21,432 nucleotides of DNA. It comes from a virus. The DNA is taken from positions 1-21,432 of the IMG/VR virus record IMGVR_UViG_3300042502_001607; one strand, 5' to 3'. Under the pieces are notes generated by a model. The model did no database searches and had not been told where the DNA came from. It was given only the letters and a program-made list of their open reading frames with translations. Below, piece after piece: positions 5,956 to 13,558 of this stretch. Numbering within the stretch: position 1 is the first letter of the stretch; every line of letters begins with the position of its first letter. Both the position numbers and the translations under genes were made by a program.

Positions 5956-6975
5956 ATGAGCGATACAGCCACCCTTCCCGCCAGCACCGACACCTCCGAC
6001 GCCGACATGCTCGCCGCCGCGATGGCCGCCGATGAAGGTCGGGAACTCCCCGCAGCCACCCCCGCACAGGCAACCACCTCGGCCGCGCCCGAGTCCCCCG
6101 GCACGTCGGCCGCCTCCGACGAGAGCGCAGACACCAAAGACCTGACCGAGGACGCCAGCAAGGCCACCAAGCCCGCAGCCAAACCGACCACCGACGCAAA
6201 ACCCGACGCACCGGCCAAACCTGAAACCGCTTTTCAAAAGGCGACCAAGGAAGCCGAGCGCAAGGACCGGTCGTGGAAGGCGTTTGACGCGGAAAAGACG
6301 GCCTTCCGTGAGGAGAAAACGAAGATCGTGAGTGAACTGGAAAGCCTGCGACGTGAAGTCACCGCCCTGCGCACGCAGCCAGCCGGACCCACGGAGCCAG
6401 CCAAGGACGAGCATGGGTTGACCGCTGCCGCGTATGAGCGGGCGGCCAAACGCTATGAAGACGAGGGCGACGCCAACATGGCCAACCTCGCCCGCAACAA
6501 AGCCGAAGCGCTTAAGCAACAGCAGCCTGCCCCGCGCAGCGCCGCCGTGCCCAATGCCGCCTCGGTGGACGAAGCCTGGAAAGCGCCGGAATTCCAACAG
6601 CGGTGGGCAGCCGAGGCTGCCGCCATCGTGCAGGCCGAGCCTGCGCTGGGTGATCCTGCGAATCCGATCTTCAAAGCCGTGGGCGAACTGGTGAATAACT
6701 CGCCGTTTGCCTCGTTTTTCAAAGCCCGCCCCGACGGCATCCGCGCCGCTGTCGAGGTTGCCAAGCTCCAACAAGCCGCCGCGCAGGCCGAGACGCTCCG
6801 CAAGGAAGTCGAGACCAGCAAGGCCGAGATCGCGCGCTTAACGAAACTCACCTCCCTGCGAGGTTCCCTGCCGAGTGGCCAGCACCCCAGCCCGAAGGCG
6901 TTGCATGAGATGTCGTCCGACGAGGCCGACGCCCATGTGCGCGCGCTGGCTGCATCCGCCGACCGAGGGGCCTAG
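5956..6975 (+). CDS. Putative capsid scaffolding protein
   Basis: Scaffolding proteins guide assembly of the procapsid and leave before or during packaging. This product (339 residues from ATG at 5956) lies immediately before the major capsid gene, the usual place. It has the usual build: an acidic, Ala/Thr/Pro-rich disordered N-terminus (about 1-95), a charged coiled coil (about 105-145, with EKTKIVSELESLRREVTALR), a helical middle, and a second coiled coil near 275-305 before a short basic-to-acidic tail. A TTG at 5881 would extend the frame by 25 residues into the preceding gene. I prefer 5956 because the extension looks like out-of-frame reading. No enzymatic motif is seen. Confidence 0.72.
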   Translation: MSDTATLPASTDTSDADMLAAAMAADEGRELPAATPAQATTSAAPESPGTSAASDESADTKDLTEDASKATKPAAKPTTDAKPDAPAKPETAFQKATKEAERKDRSWKAFDAEKTAFREEKTKIVSELESLRREVTALRTQPAGPTEPAKDEHGLTAAAYERAAKRYEDEGDANMANLARNKAEALKQQQPAPRSAAVPNAASVDEAWKAPEFQQRWAAEAAAIVQAEPALGDPANPIFKAVGELVNNSPFASFFKARPDGIRAAVEVAKLQQAAAQAETLRKEVETSKAEIARLTKLTSLRGSLPSGQHPSPKALHEMSSDEADAHVRALAASADRGA

Positions 6976-7032
6976 CACCGCATTTAAACACAACCGCCCG
7001 CCTGAGCACATCAGGCAGAACACACCACCACC

Positions 7033-8040
7033 ATGGCCGTTATCGACTCCACCCTGATCGCCAACACGATCCAGCCCCAGTATTCCAAGAAGCTGCTCGG
7101 CCACGCCGTCCAGCTCACCAAGCTCATCGACACCGCGCAGCTCGAGGAGTTGCCCGCCAACGCAGGCAGCACCAGCGTGCGCTTTTTCCGCCCTCCGGTT
7201 GCCAATTTGGCCGCTGAAGGCGCGCCCGCCGCGCTCGCCGAGGGCATTGCACCGTCCGCCTTCCGCTCCATCGCTTACACGCCCATCGACGTGACGCTCG
7301 CCCAGCGCGGCGCCGTGGCGAAGGTGACGGACATCGCCAACAACGTCGGCTTGGTCAAGTACCTCGACACCGCGATCGAGCTGATGGGCGAGGAGTTCGC
7401 GTTGGATTTCGACACCCTGCTGCGCAACATCCTGATCCACCCCAGCACCGGCCTGAGCAAACGCTACGGCCAAGGCCTGGCGAGCTTCGCTGCGACCGCC
7501 TCGGCCACCGTGGCCAACTCGGTCATCACCCCGCGCGACCTGCTCAACGCGATGACGCAGCTCAAGATCGCCCGTGCCCCGACCTTCGGCGGCAAGTACG
7601 TGGCCGTGCTTCCCCCGCAGGTGATTTCCGACTTGCTGAGCAATTCGGAGTTCCGCGAGGTCGTGCGCCAGAACAACGCCAACAAGATCTTCAACGGTGA
7701 GGTGGGCGAATACTACGGTTGCAAAATCGTGGAGGCCACCAACCCGTTCCAGGAGGATGAGACCGAGGGCACCTTTGCCACGACCTTCTCGGCCGCTGGC
7801 AGCAACACCACCGGCCTGATTTACACCAGCATCATCACCGGCAAGGGTGCCTATGGCTGCGTGAACATGAAGAAGATGGGCGCTTCCCCGCAAAAGCCCC
7901 AGCTGATCATCAACGACAAGCCGGACTCGGGCAACCCGCTCGGCCAATGGATGACGGTGGGCTGGAAGGCCTTCTACGCGGGCATGATCCTCAACAGCGC
8001 GTGGGGCATCTCGCTGCGCACCAAGTCGCAATTCGCCTGA
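7033..8040 (+). CDS. Major capsid protein, N4-gp56-like family
   Basis: This is the main shell protein, present in hundreds of copies per virion. The 335-residue product has the typical start of the N4-gp56 group: a short N-arm, then QLTKLIDTAQLEELPANAG, a strand with SVRFFRPP, a loop rich in Ala/Gly/Glu (LAAEGAPAALAEGI), and IDVTLAQRGAVAKVTDIANN at about 92-112. A middle section with PRDLLNAMTQLKIARAPTFG and the C-terminal GCVNMKKMGASPQKPQLIINDKPDSGNPLGQ look like the HK97-fold A-domain. The gene follows the scaffold candidate by 57 bases and is followed by a strong hairpin at 8064-8094, as is common after highly expressed capsid genes. The start sits in a CACCACCACC leader. Confidence 0.88.
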   Translation: MAVIDSTLIANTIQPQYSKKLLGHAVQLTKLIDTAQLEELPANAGSTSVRFFRPPVANLAAEGAPAALAEGIAPSAFRSIAYTPIDVTLAQRGAVAKVTDIANNVGLVKYLDTAIELMGEEFALDFDTLLRNILIHPSTGLSKRYGQGLASFAATASATVANSVITPRDLLNAMTQLKIARAPTFGGKYVAVLPPQVISDLLSNSEFREVVRQNNANKIFNGEVGEYYGCKIVEATNPFQEDETEGTFATTFSAAGSNTTGLIYTSIITGKGAYGCVNMKKMGASPQKPQLIINDKPDSGNPLGQWMTVGWKAFYAGMILNSAWGISLRTKSQFA

Positions 8041-8063
8041 GCTAACGCCTGACGAATAACCGC

Positions 8064-8098
8064 CAGGGGCGGACCGGCCAACGTGCCGCCCCTGTTTC
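8064..8098 (+). terminator. Terminator-like hairpin after the major capsid gene
   Basis: CAGGGGCGG (8064-8072) pairs perfectly with CCGCCCCTG (8086-8094) around a 13-base loop, followed by TTTCAATTT. The stem is very stable. The T-run is short, so termination may be partial, lowering fibre expression relative to capsid. Confidence 0.6.
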
Positions 8099-8131
8099 AA
8101 TTTAAACCAAAGACCCGCCGCGCCACCGACC

Positions 8132-10513
8132 ATGTCAACGATCGTCCCCACAGTCCGCCCCTACGCCAAGCCCGCCGTGGTGAGCCTCACCGGCACTCAC
8201 GTGTTCGTGATCGACCACCCGACGCTAGGCATGATGTCGATGAGTTACGCGGACCTGCGCACGCAGCTGGACGCCACCTATGTCGCCGCCCAGGCAGCCT
8301 GCGCCGCGAGCCAAAGCGCCGCCGGAGCGAGCCAAACAGCGGCCGCCGCATCGGCTGCTACCGCCACCACGCAGGCCAGCGCGGCCGGGGTGAGCGCAAC
8401 GGCGGCAGCGGCCAGCCAGGTCGCCGCCGCAGCCTCGGCCAGCGCTGCGGGCGTGAGCCAGACGGCGGCCGGGGTGAGTGCGAGCGCGGCAGGTGCCAGC
8501 CAGACGGCAGCCGGGGTGAGCGCCACCGCAGCCAATGCCAGCGCCACGGCGGCCGGACTGAGCGAGACCGCCAGCGCAGCCTCGGCAACGACGGCCAGCA
8601 CGCAGGCGGGGGTTTCCATCACGCAGGCGAGCAATGCGGCCGCATCAGCCGCCACGGCAGTCGCAAGCCAGGTGGCCGCCGGAGTGAGCGAAACGGCAGC
8701 GGCCGGATCGGCCAACGCAGCAGGCGTGAGCGAGATCGCGGCAGCGGCCTCGGCGGCAGCGGCCTTGGCGAGCCAGACGGCCAGCGCCGGATCGGCCTCG
8801 ACGGCGTCGGCGCAGGCGACGGCGTCGGCCAACAGCGCCAGCAACGCCGCCTCCAGCGCCTCGATCGCGCTCAATGCGCTGGCCCAGACGTTCAAAGGCG
8901 GGGTGTCTGGTGCGAGCGTACCGGCCACGAGCACCGCCACCGGAGACACCTACCGGATCACCACAGCAGGCACCAGCCAGAGCAAGACGTGGGCGATTGG
9001 AGACGCTGCGATTTACGATGGCTCCTCAGGCAGTTGGACGCAGCTCACCGGCTGGTTCGCCTACTGCGACTTACAGGCGGGTATCGCTTCGCAGGGGTTC
9101 AAAGGCTACCTGAACAGCGACGGCGCAACGCCCGACCGTGCTGCGGGCATCCAAGGCCCGTTTGACGCGGTGAACAACCCGCGAGGCTGGGTGGCGGGCG
9201 CGGCTACGCTGGAGTGGGTTGGTATACTTGCCATACCAACGACCGCATTTCCATCGGGACAAGGAAATCGTGTTTTTCATGTGGGACCTAGTGCAACACC
9301 TGGCGTATGGCCTGCATTTACAGACTCGTGTTTGACTGCGCAATTTTTTGGAAATAACCACGGAAAAACGGGAAACGAGTTTAGTCTAAATCAGAACGGA
9401 TTGAGCACTAATGGTTTCGCTAATCGGGAATGGCAATTGTCTGACTTCCGCACGCGATACTCGGGACGAACCATAAAACTGAGAATTAAGATTACGGCTG
9501 GCACATCGTCTCCGTATATTGAAGTCGATGACGTAGATATAACTAGCCTAGGAACATACGCAACATTTGGGACAAGCATCCCCGACTGGCTCGCTTCTAC
9601 TGGATTCACGCCGACCTACCACCTGACGGGCTACAACTGGCACTCCGGCCCCGCGCCCGTGGGCTGCTTTATTCTCGGTTCTCTGACCGACGCCGACCGT
9701 GCGTTTCACCGCAGCACGGGGCATTATCCGGCTTGGGTGGTCGCGGGGGGGAGTATGCTACAAAATACCGGGACGTGCTACACTACATTTGGTGCGGCCA
9801 TTACGGGAGCTTCGTCTAGTGGATTTAGTCTTACCACAGTAGGAACTGGATATCATGAAGTAAGAACGGCTCCTGTTTTCTCTGCTGTAAAAGGACAAAC
9901 AGTTAATATCTCATTCACCCAGACTGGCGCTCAGCCATTAACATGCTTTTTGAATGATGGGGTGCAGTATTTCACATCTGCGTCAGGTAGTAATTCATTC
10001 ACCGCAACGGTTCAAAACAGCACTTCATCGAATCAACTTGTTTTAGCATTTTCAGGCACGAGCGGGGCTTCTTTTGCTATATCTAATTTGGTCGTAAGGC
10101 CAAACGGTGCCCTCTCGCTCCCCGTCATCCAGCCCATCGCCGTCCTCGACGACGCGACCACCATCGGCGGCAATCAGGCGCGGCTCGTCGGCGTGACTCC
10201 GGTGACGGATAAACGCGATTGGCGCATCAGCGCTGACACGTTCACGAACGGCAACAAGCAGGTGCTCGAAGGCACGCTGCTCGACTCCACCGCCGACGTT
10301 ATCGACTCCATCGAGCAGTTCACCACGGGCACGCCAACGACCACCGTGGGCAGCGTCTCGGCGGGCTCACAATACAAAGCCTCGTCCGCCCTCTCCGCTG
10401 GTATCAACCCCGCCACCCTCGTCACGCGCAAGCTGGCAACGGGTGACATCTGGGTGAACAGCACCTCCACCGCTCAAGTCCGCACCACCATCACTGGCCA
10501 CCGCGCCGTCTAA
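8132..10513 (+). CDS. Tail fibre / receptor-binding protein with Ala-rich heptad shaft
   Basis: This 793-residue product has a fibre build. An N-terminal head (1-50) probably anchors to the virion. Residues about 50-255 form a low-complexity shaft of Ala/Ser/Thr/Gly heptads (variants of AAGVSQT) that should make a trimeric coiled coil, as in lambda-type side fibres. A junction follows, with GDTYRITTAG and GDAAIYDGSSGSWTQLTG, then a large beta-rich distal part (about 365-655) with jelly-roll or carbohydrate-binding-like strands. The tip is a C-terminal segment with DWRISADTFTNGNKQVLEG. The distal part is coded by two DNA islands of much lower GC content (about 9218-9600 and 9755-10100) with a GC-rich strip between, a sign of module exchange. 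Host-range selection usually drives such mosaicism. Confidence 0.78.
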   Translation: MSTIVPTVRPYAKPAVVSLTGTHVFVIDHPTLGMMSMSYADLRTQLDATYVAAQAACAASQSAAGASQTAAAASAATATTQASAAGVSATAAAASQVAAAASASAAGVSQTAAGVSASAAGASQTAAGVSATAANASATAAGLSETASAASATTASTQAGVSITQASNAAASAATAVASQVAAGVSETAAAGSANAAGVSEIAAAASAAAALASQTASAGSASTASAQATASANSASNAASSASIALNALAQTFKGGVSGASVPATSTATGDTYRITTAGTSQSKTWAIGDAAIYDGSSGSWTQLTGWFAYCDLQAGIASQGFKGYLNSDGATPDRAAGIQGPFDAVNNPRGWVAGAATLEWVGILAIPTTAFPSGQGNRVFHVGPSATPGVWPAFTDSCLTAQFFGNNHGKTGNEFSLNQNGLSTNGFANREWQLSDFRTRYSGRTIKLRIKITAGTSSPYIEVDDVDITSLGTYATFGTSIPDWLASTGFTPTYHLTGYNWHSGPAPVGCFILGSLTDADRAFHRSTGHYPAWVVAGGSMLQNTGTCYTTFGAAITGASSSGFSLTTVGTGYHEVRTAPVFSAVKGQTVNISFTQTGAQPLTCFLNDGVQYFTSASGSNSFTATVQNSTSSNQLVLAFSGTSGASFAISNLVVRPNGALSLPVIQPIAVLDDATTIGGNQARLVGVTPVTDKRDWRISADTFTNGNKQVLEGTLLDSTADVIDSIEQFTTGTPTTTVGSVSAGSQYKASSALSAGINPATLVTRKLATGDIWVNSTSTAQVRTTITGHRAV
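8280..8890 (+). repeat. Degenerate 21-bp repeats coding the fibre shaft
   Basis: The DNA repeats with a 21-base period matching seven-residue units, with many variants of the GCGGCCGGGGTGAGC type. Copies are diverged rather than identical. Unit number could change by recombination and alter shaft length. Confidence 0.65.
9218..9240. repeat. Perfect inverted repeat at the edge of the low-GC fibre module
   Basis: GTTGGTAT (9218-9225) and ATACCAAC (9233-9240) flank seven bases, exactly where the coding sequence shifts from GC-rich to AT-richer. It could be incidental, or mark a recombination junction. Confidence 0.4.
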
Positions 10514-10515
10514 AC

Positions 10516-10950
10516 ATGATCGAAGAAATCATCTCCCCTTGGCCCATGTCCGTCACGGTTTCAGCCGATCCCCTCGTCATCCTCGATGTCACGGGCATCT
10601 CGGGTAATTCCTACGTCGTGCAGGGCATCGGCCTCGAATCCCCGACCACGGCCAACGAGGCCAACGTCGAAGCCGAGCTGCCCGTGCTCTGGGCCAACCC
10701 GTACCGCTCGCCCGCGCCGCCACCCTCGCCCGTTACTCCGCTGCAAATCCGCCGCGCCCTCAACGCCTCGGGCATGCGCGGCATGGTCGAGGCCGCCCTC
10801 GCCGCCGCGCCACAGGACGCCCGCGACGCATGGGACTACGCCACCGAGGTCAAGCGCGACGACGCCACCCTCAACGCCATGGCCGCAGCCCTCGGGCTGA
10901 CCGCCATCCAGGTCGACGACCTGTTTAAGCTGGCCGCCTCTTACGCGTAA
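10516..10950 (+). CDS. Hypothetical phage protein, fibre-associated
   Basis: I cannot name this 144-residue product. The N-terminal half contains short beta strands (SVTVSADPLVILDVTGISGNSY) and ends in a proline-rich linker (YRSPAPPPSPVTP, about 64-76). The C-terminal 70 residues form a helical domain with LQIRRALNASGMRGMVEAAL, a WDYATEVKRDD segment and ALGLTAIQVDDLFKLAA. I recall this C-terminal type in small phage proteins coded near tail genes, but no role has been set by this sequence. It starts 3 bases after the fibre stop, so a fibre-chaperone or fibre-cap role is possible on position alone. Confidence 0.65.
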   Translation: MIEEIISPWPMSVTVSADPLVILDVTGISGNSYVVQGIGLESPTTANEANVEAELPVLWANPYRSPAPPPSPVTPLQIRRALNASGMRGMVEAALAAAPQDARDAWDYATEVKRDDATLNAMAAALGLTAIQVDDLFKLAASYA

Positions 10951-10956
10951 CCCGCG

Positions 10957-10970
10957 CCCCTTTTTTTTAA
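10957..10970 (+). promoter_or_regulatory. CCCC-T8-A motif before the next gene
   Basis: CCCC followed by eight T and then A stands 27 bases before the 10997 start. The same string occurs before the 16055 gene. It could be a weak terminator tail or a regulatory signal; there is no stem upstream strong enough to decide. Confidence 0.25.
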
Positions 10971-10996
10971 CCACCACCCGAACCCGAAAAACTCCC

Positions 10997-12865
10997 ATGA
11001 AACGTATCCTCCCGTGGCTTTTCGCCATTTACGTCAGCTTCATCACCGCCGCCCAGGCGCAACCCCAGCGCATCGTTGACGGCGGTGGCTGGACCCCGAC
11101 CACGATCAACAACTGGAACATCGGCAACGACCCGAAAGCCGTGCCGTTCGACTGGCGCACCGGCGGCCAGTTGACTTACCAGACCAACCGCGACGCCCGC
11201 ATCATTGACTGTTCGTTCACCCGATCCGGCGCTGGGCTGGTAGCCAGCGAGGCCGTCCAAGAAGGCACAACCGGATCCGGCATGACCGTTGCCCAGGCTT
11301 ACGGCAATCTACTCATCGACACCGGAACCACCCCGAGCGCCGAGTTTTTAATGCGCTCGGTGGATTCGATCCGGGGCGGCCACATCGCCACCATCAAGGC
11401 GACGCTGAGCCAAAAAATCGTTAACCAACACTTCGGCATCTACCTCGCGGACCTGATCGGCGACTCGGTGCCGTTCACCACCGACGCCACGGGGCTGTTG
11501 ATTTCGGTGACACTGCCCAGCGACCACGGATTCACCGCCGCCAACATCGGCCAAAGCTGCTACCTAGGAGGCGGAGTCGGAGCCGCCGTGATCGTGCCCG
11601 GCCGCTACGCCATCACCGCCGTAACGGGTGACGTGGTCACCTTTTCCCCTGTATTTGCCGCAACGTGGACACGCTCCACCACCACCGCGACCGTTACGTT
11701 TTTAGGCGGCAACCCGATCTTTTCCATCGCCGAAGCGGCCACGGTCAGCGCGTCGAGCGATGTGGCGGCCATCGTGAACGGGGCGGTTTCGCTGCTCACC
11801 CAGACGAGCGGGGGTATTACTACCTTTGCTTGCCTAAACGTAGGAGCAACCAGCGGAACGCTCACGCTCACGATGAGCGCCAAAGCCTGGACGCCGAACG
11901 CAGCGGGCACCGTGACGGTCTTTGGCTGGAATTGCGTATCGGCGGTTAAAAACGGCACGAGCGCCACGGCGACGTGGTTTGATACGCAGCGCAAGGGCTG
12001 GGCCTCGGGCGCCAGCACCCAGACCACCACCACGGACGCGAGCCCCGGGCAGATGCTGAAATTCTCGGGCGACACGACCTCGGAGTTTTTTAGCGACGCA
12101 TCGCCGGCTACCGCGAGTGCTCTGCAATTCACAGGCCGCGCCTCCCGCATGGAGTCGCTGGTGGATGCAACAACCCCGTTGTTCTTATTTATCCAGGCTT
12201 TTAACGGCGTGAGCGCACCGGCCACCACCACGCGCCTAACGATTGGCAAGTTCTCGCTGGAAGAGACGGGCATCAATAAAGTCATCATTGCAGGCGTGAG
12301 CCAGACCGGCACCGGCAACGCTCAGCGCGTATCGGTTGACCAGATGCCGTCGGTCGCCATTAACACGGCTCCGACTACAACCCCTGTTTCGGGTATGGCA
12401 GCCGCAGGTGCGGTGGCATCGGGCAATCCGGTGCAAGTTGGCGTTGTTGCAGCAACCGCTATACAAACCGCACGAACAGCGGGGCAGATCGTCCCTCCCG
12501 CCCACGATAAAAACGGCCGCTATATTGGCGCCAACGAGCAGATACGCGATCTGACGCAGATGGTGCCGATGGTGACGCTCACCTCGACGACCGAAACGAC
12601 CATCGTCCCGGCGACCGCCGCTATTTTTAACGATTTGCGCGCGCTGATAATCACCAACACCAGCGCGACAGGAACTCGGGTGGATTTCCGCCATGTGGCC
12701 GCAGGCACGGTGGTGTTTTCGGTCTGGGTTCCGGCCAACACCACGCTGCCCATCACGCTGCCGGTCGTCGCGCGCCAGGCCACCGTTAACACGGCCTGGA
12801 CGGCGCAACTCGGCACGGCCGTGACGGACGTCCGTATTACGGCATTCCACATCCAAGCCAACTAA
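10997..12865 (+). CDS. Structural/fibre-like protein with an N-terminal signal peptide
   Basis: This 622-residue product begins with a clear Sec-type signal: basic MKR, a hydrophobic core ILPWLFAIYVSFITAA, and an AQA site with cleavage expected after A21. The mature part is Thr/Ala/Ser/Val-rich and beta-rich, without catalytic motifs I recognise. Residues about 440-517 resemble the 'PVQVGVVAAT ... DKNGRYIG' type of linker seen in phage structural proteins. The last 105 residues (from QMVPMVTLTST) look like a beta-sandwich with repeated phrases such as LIITNTS and VFSVWVPANTT, a C-terminal domain I associate with phage virion proteins. A signal peptide is unexpected for a protein assembled in the cytoplasm. 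It may be exported, or membrane-held until lysis. The ATG at 10997 is needed to keep the signal. Confidence 0.72.
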   Translation: MKRILPWLFAIYVSFITAAQAQPQRIVDGGGWTPTTINNWNIGNDPKAVPFDWRTGGQLTYQTNRDARIIDCSFTRSGAGLVASEAVQEGTTGSGMTVAQAYGNLLIDTGTTPSAEFLMRSVDSIRGGHIATIKATLSQKIVNQHFGIYLADLIGDSVPFTTDATGLLISVTLPSDHGFTAANIGQSCYLGGGVGAAVIVPGRYAITAVTGDVVTFSPVFAATWTRSTTTATVTFLGGNPIFSIAEAATVSASSDVAAIVNGAVSLLTQTSGGITTFACLNVGATSGTLTLTMSAKAWTPNAAGTVTVFGWNCVSAVKNGTSATATWFDTQRKGWASGASTQTTTTDASPGQMLKFSGDTTSEFFSDASPATASALQFTGRASRMESLVDATTPLFLFIQAFNGVSAPATTTRLTIGKFSLEETGINKVIIAGVSQTGTGNAQRVSVDQMPSVAINTAPTTTPVSGMAAAGAVASGNPVQVGVVAATAIQTARTAGQIVPPAHDKNGRYIGANEQIRDLTQMVPMVTLTSTTETTIVPATAAIFNDLRALIITNTSATGTRVDFRHVAAGTVVFSVWVPANTTLPITLPVVARQATVNTAWTAQLGTAVTDVRITAFHIQAN

Positions 12866-12871
12866 TCCGAC

Positions 12872-13018
12872 GTGAATGAGCCGTACGAGATCATTGGGCC
12901 CGATCCGGACAACCCGACCACGCACGTGATGATCATCGTGCGTGGCGTGAACTACTCGGTTTTCCAGGGCGAGGAGCAGCTCACCGCCAACGATATCGCC
13001 ACCAATCTCAGCCAGTAA
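12872..13018 (+). CDS. Small 48-residue protein, GTG start
   Basis: GTG at 12872 opens a frame of 48 codons ending at TAA 13016-13018. The product begins (M)NEPYEIIGPDPDNPTTH and contains VMIIVRGVNYSVFQGEEQL. It looks like real protein: beta strands, few rare residues and GC-rich third positions. It starts 6 bases after the preceding stop and is in the same frame, so reading through that TAA would add it to the 622-residue structural protein. No family is recognised. Separate translation by re-initiation is the simpler view. The next ATG in this stretch is out of frame and stops after 17 codons. Confidence 0.55.
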   Translation: MNEPYEIIGPDPDNPTTHVMIIVRGVNYSVFQGEEQLTANDIATNLSQ

Positions 13019-13044
13019 CCACCCAACACAGAAAGACACGCACC

Positions 13045-13230
13045 ATGAAATCCTACAAAACCACCCTTGCTGGCGTCATCGCCGCCATTGCCACCTACCT
13101 CGCCAAAGATGCGAGCATTTCGCCTAGTGTGCAGCAGATCGCCGAAATCGTCGGCGTCGCCGCCACGGCATCGCTCGGCTTTTTTGCCCGCGACAACAAC
13201 GTATCCAGCGAGAACGCCGGAGCCAAATAA
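13045..13230 (+). CDS. Small membrane protein, possible holin-type
   Basis: The 61-residue product starts with KSYKTTLAGVIAAIATYL and has a second hydrophobic stretch IAEIVGVAATASLGFFA (about 32-48), ending in a polar tail with ARDNNVSSE. I know this pattern, two short hydrophobic segments and a terminal 'ARDNNV' phrase, from small phage proteins often placed next to lysis genes. A holin-like role is inferred from build and position only; the family has no proven function that I can cite. It leads a group of short genes (13045-13944), most of which carry membrane or lipoprotein signals. Confidence 0.65.
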   Translation: MKSYKTTLAGVIAAIATYLAKDASISPSVQQIAEIVGVAATASLGFFARDNNVSSENAGAK

Positions 13231-13233
13231 CCG

Positions 13234-13479
13234 ATGAGCCTCACCGCGCTCGCCTCGATCATCCTGGCCCTTTGCAAAGCGGTACCCGCCGCCGCGCAGT
13301 TGGCCGAGTTGGTCGGAGCGCAGCTCGCCGAGGCCCGCCGCCATGCCGCCGATGCACAAACCCAAGCCGATCTCACCCGCGTGGCGGCGCAGCCTTGGGC
13401 TTGTCCTCGGACTTGCCCTCACCGGGGGCTGCACTGCACCGAGCAACCTGCCGCGCCTGCGCGCCCAGCCGGACTATGA
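13234..13479 (+). CDS. Small membrane-anchored protein, possible inner spanin
   Basis: The 81-residue product starts 3 bases after the previous stop. Residues 2-26 are hydrophobic (SLTALASIILALCKAVPAAA) and are followed by a charged helix, AQLAEARRHAADAQTQADLTRV, ending near residue 50. The rest (PWACPRTCPHRGLHC and on) is low-information and overlaps the lipoprotein gene in another frame. Membrane segment plus short coil, with an overlapping downstream lipoprotein, is the arrangement of Rz/Rz1 spanin pairs, which fuse inner and outer membranes at lysis. It is much shorter than typical Rz, so the assignment is tentative. Confidence 0.5.
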   Translation: MSLTALASIILALCKAVPAAAQLAELVGAQLAEARRHAADAQTQADLTRVAAQPWACPRTCPHRGLHCTEQPAAPARPAGL

Positions 13480-13558
13480 AGATGCCCTGCGCTGCGCTCC
13501 GAATTTCACCCAAGACGCCCTGAACACGATCGCCAACCTCGAAGCCAACCGCCGCTAA
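13343..13558 (+). CDS. Rz1-like outer-membrane lipoprotein (o-spanin candidate)
   Basis: The 71-residue product has a textbook lipoprotein signal: basic PAWRRS, the hydrophobic core LGLVLGLA, and the lipobox LTGGC with lipidation at C30. The mature part is about 42 residues, polar, with a proline near each cysteine and a second cysteine at about 52. It starts inside the preceding small gene in a different frame (137 bases of overlap), just as Rz1 is embedded in Rz. ATG 13343 and ATG 13352 are both usable; GAGG at 13330-13333 favours 13343. The stop at 13556-13558 shares one base with the next ATG. An o-spanin would imply a Gram-negative host with an outer membrane. Confidence 0.6.
   Translation: MPPMHKPKPISPAWRRSLGLVLGLALTGGCTAPSNLPRLRAQPDYEDALRCAPNFTQDALNTIANLEANRR

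Noticed and set aside
6838-8151. Long minus-strand open frame opposite the major capsid gene
   Set aside because: It runs across the capsid gene and the hairpin after it, has composition typical of antisense GC-rich reading, and shows no family motif.
8280-8890. CRISPR-like array because of the regular 21-base period
   Set aside because: There are no spacers. Units are contiguous, diverged and in frame, coding a heptad shaft.
8083-9165. Plus-strand frame overlapping the start of the tail fibre gene
   Set aside because: It starts inside the hairpin region, gives an Arg/Gly/His-rich product from the repeat shaft read out of frame, and competes with a clear fibre protein.
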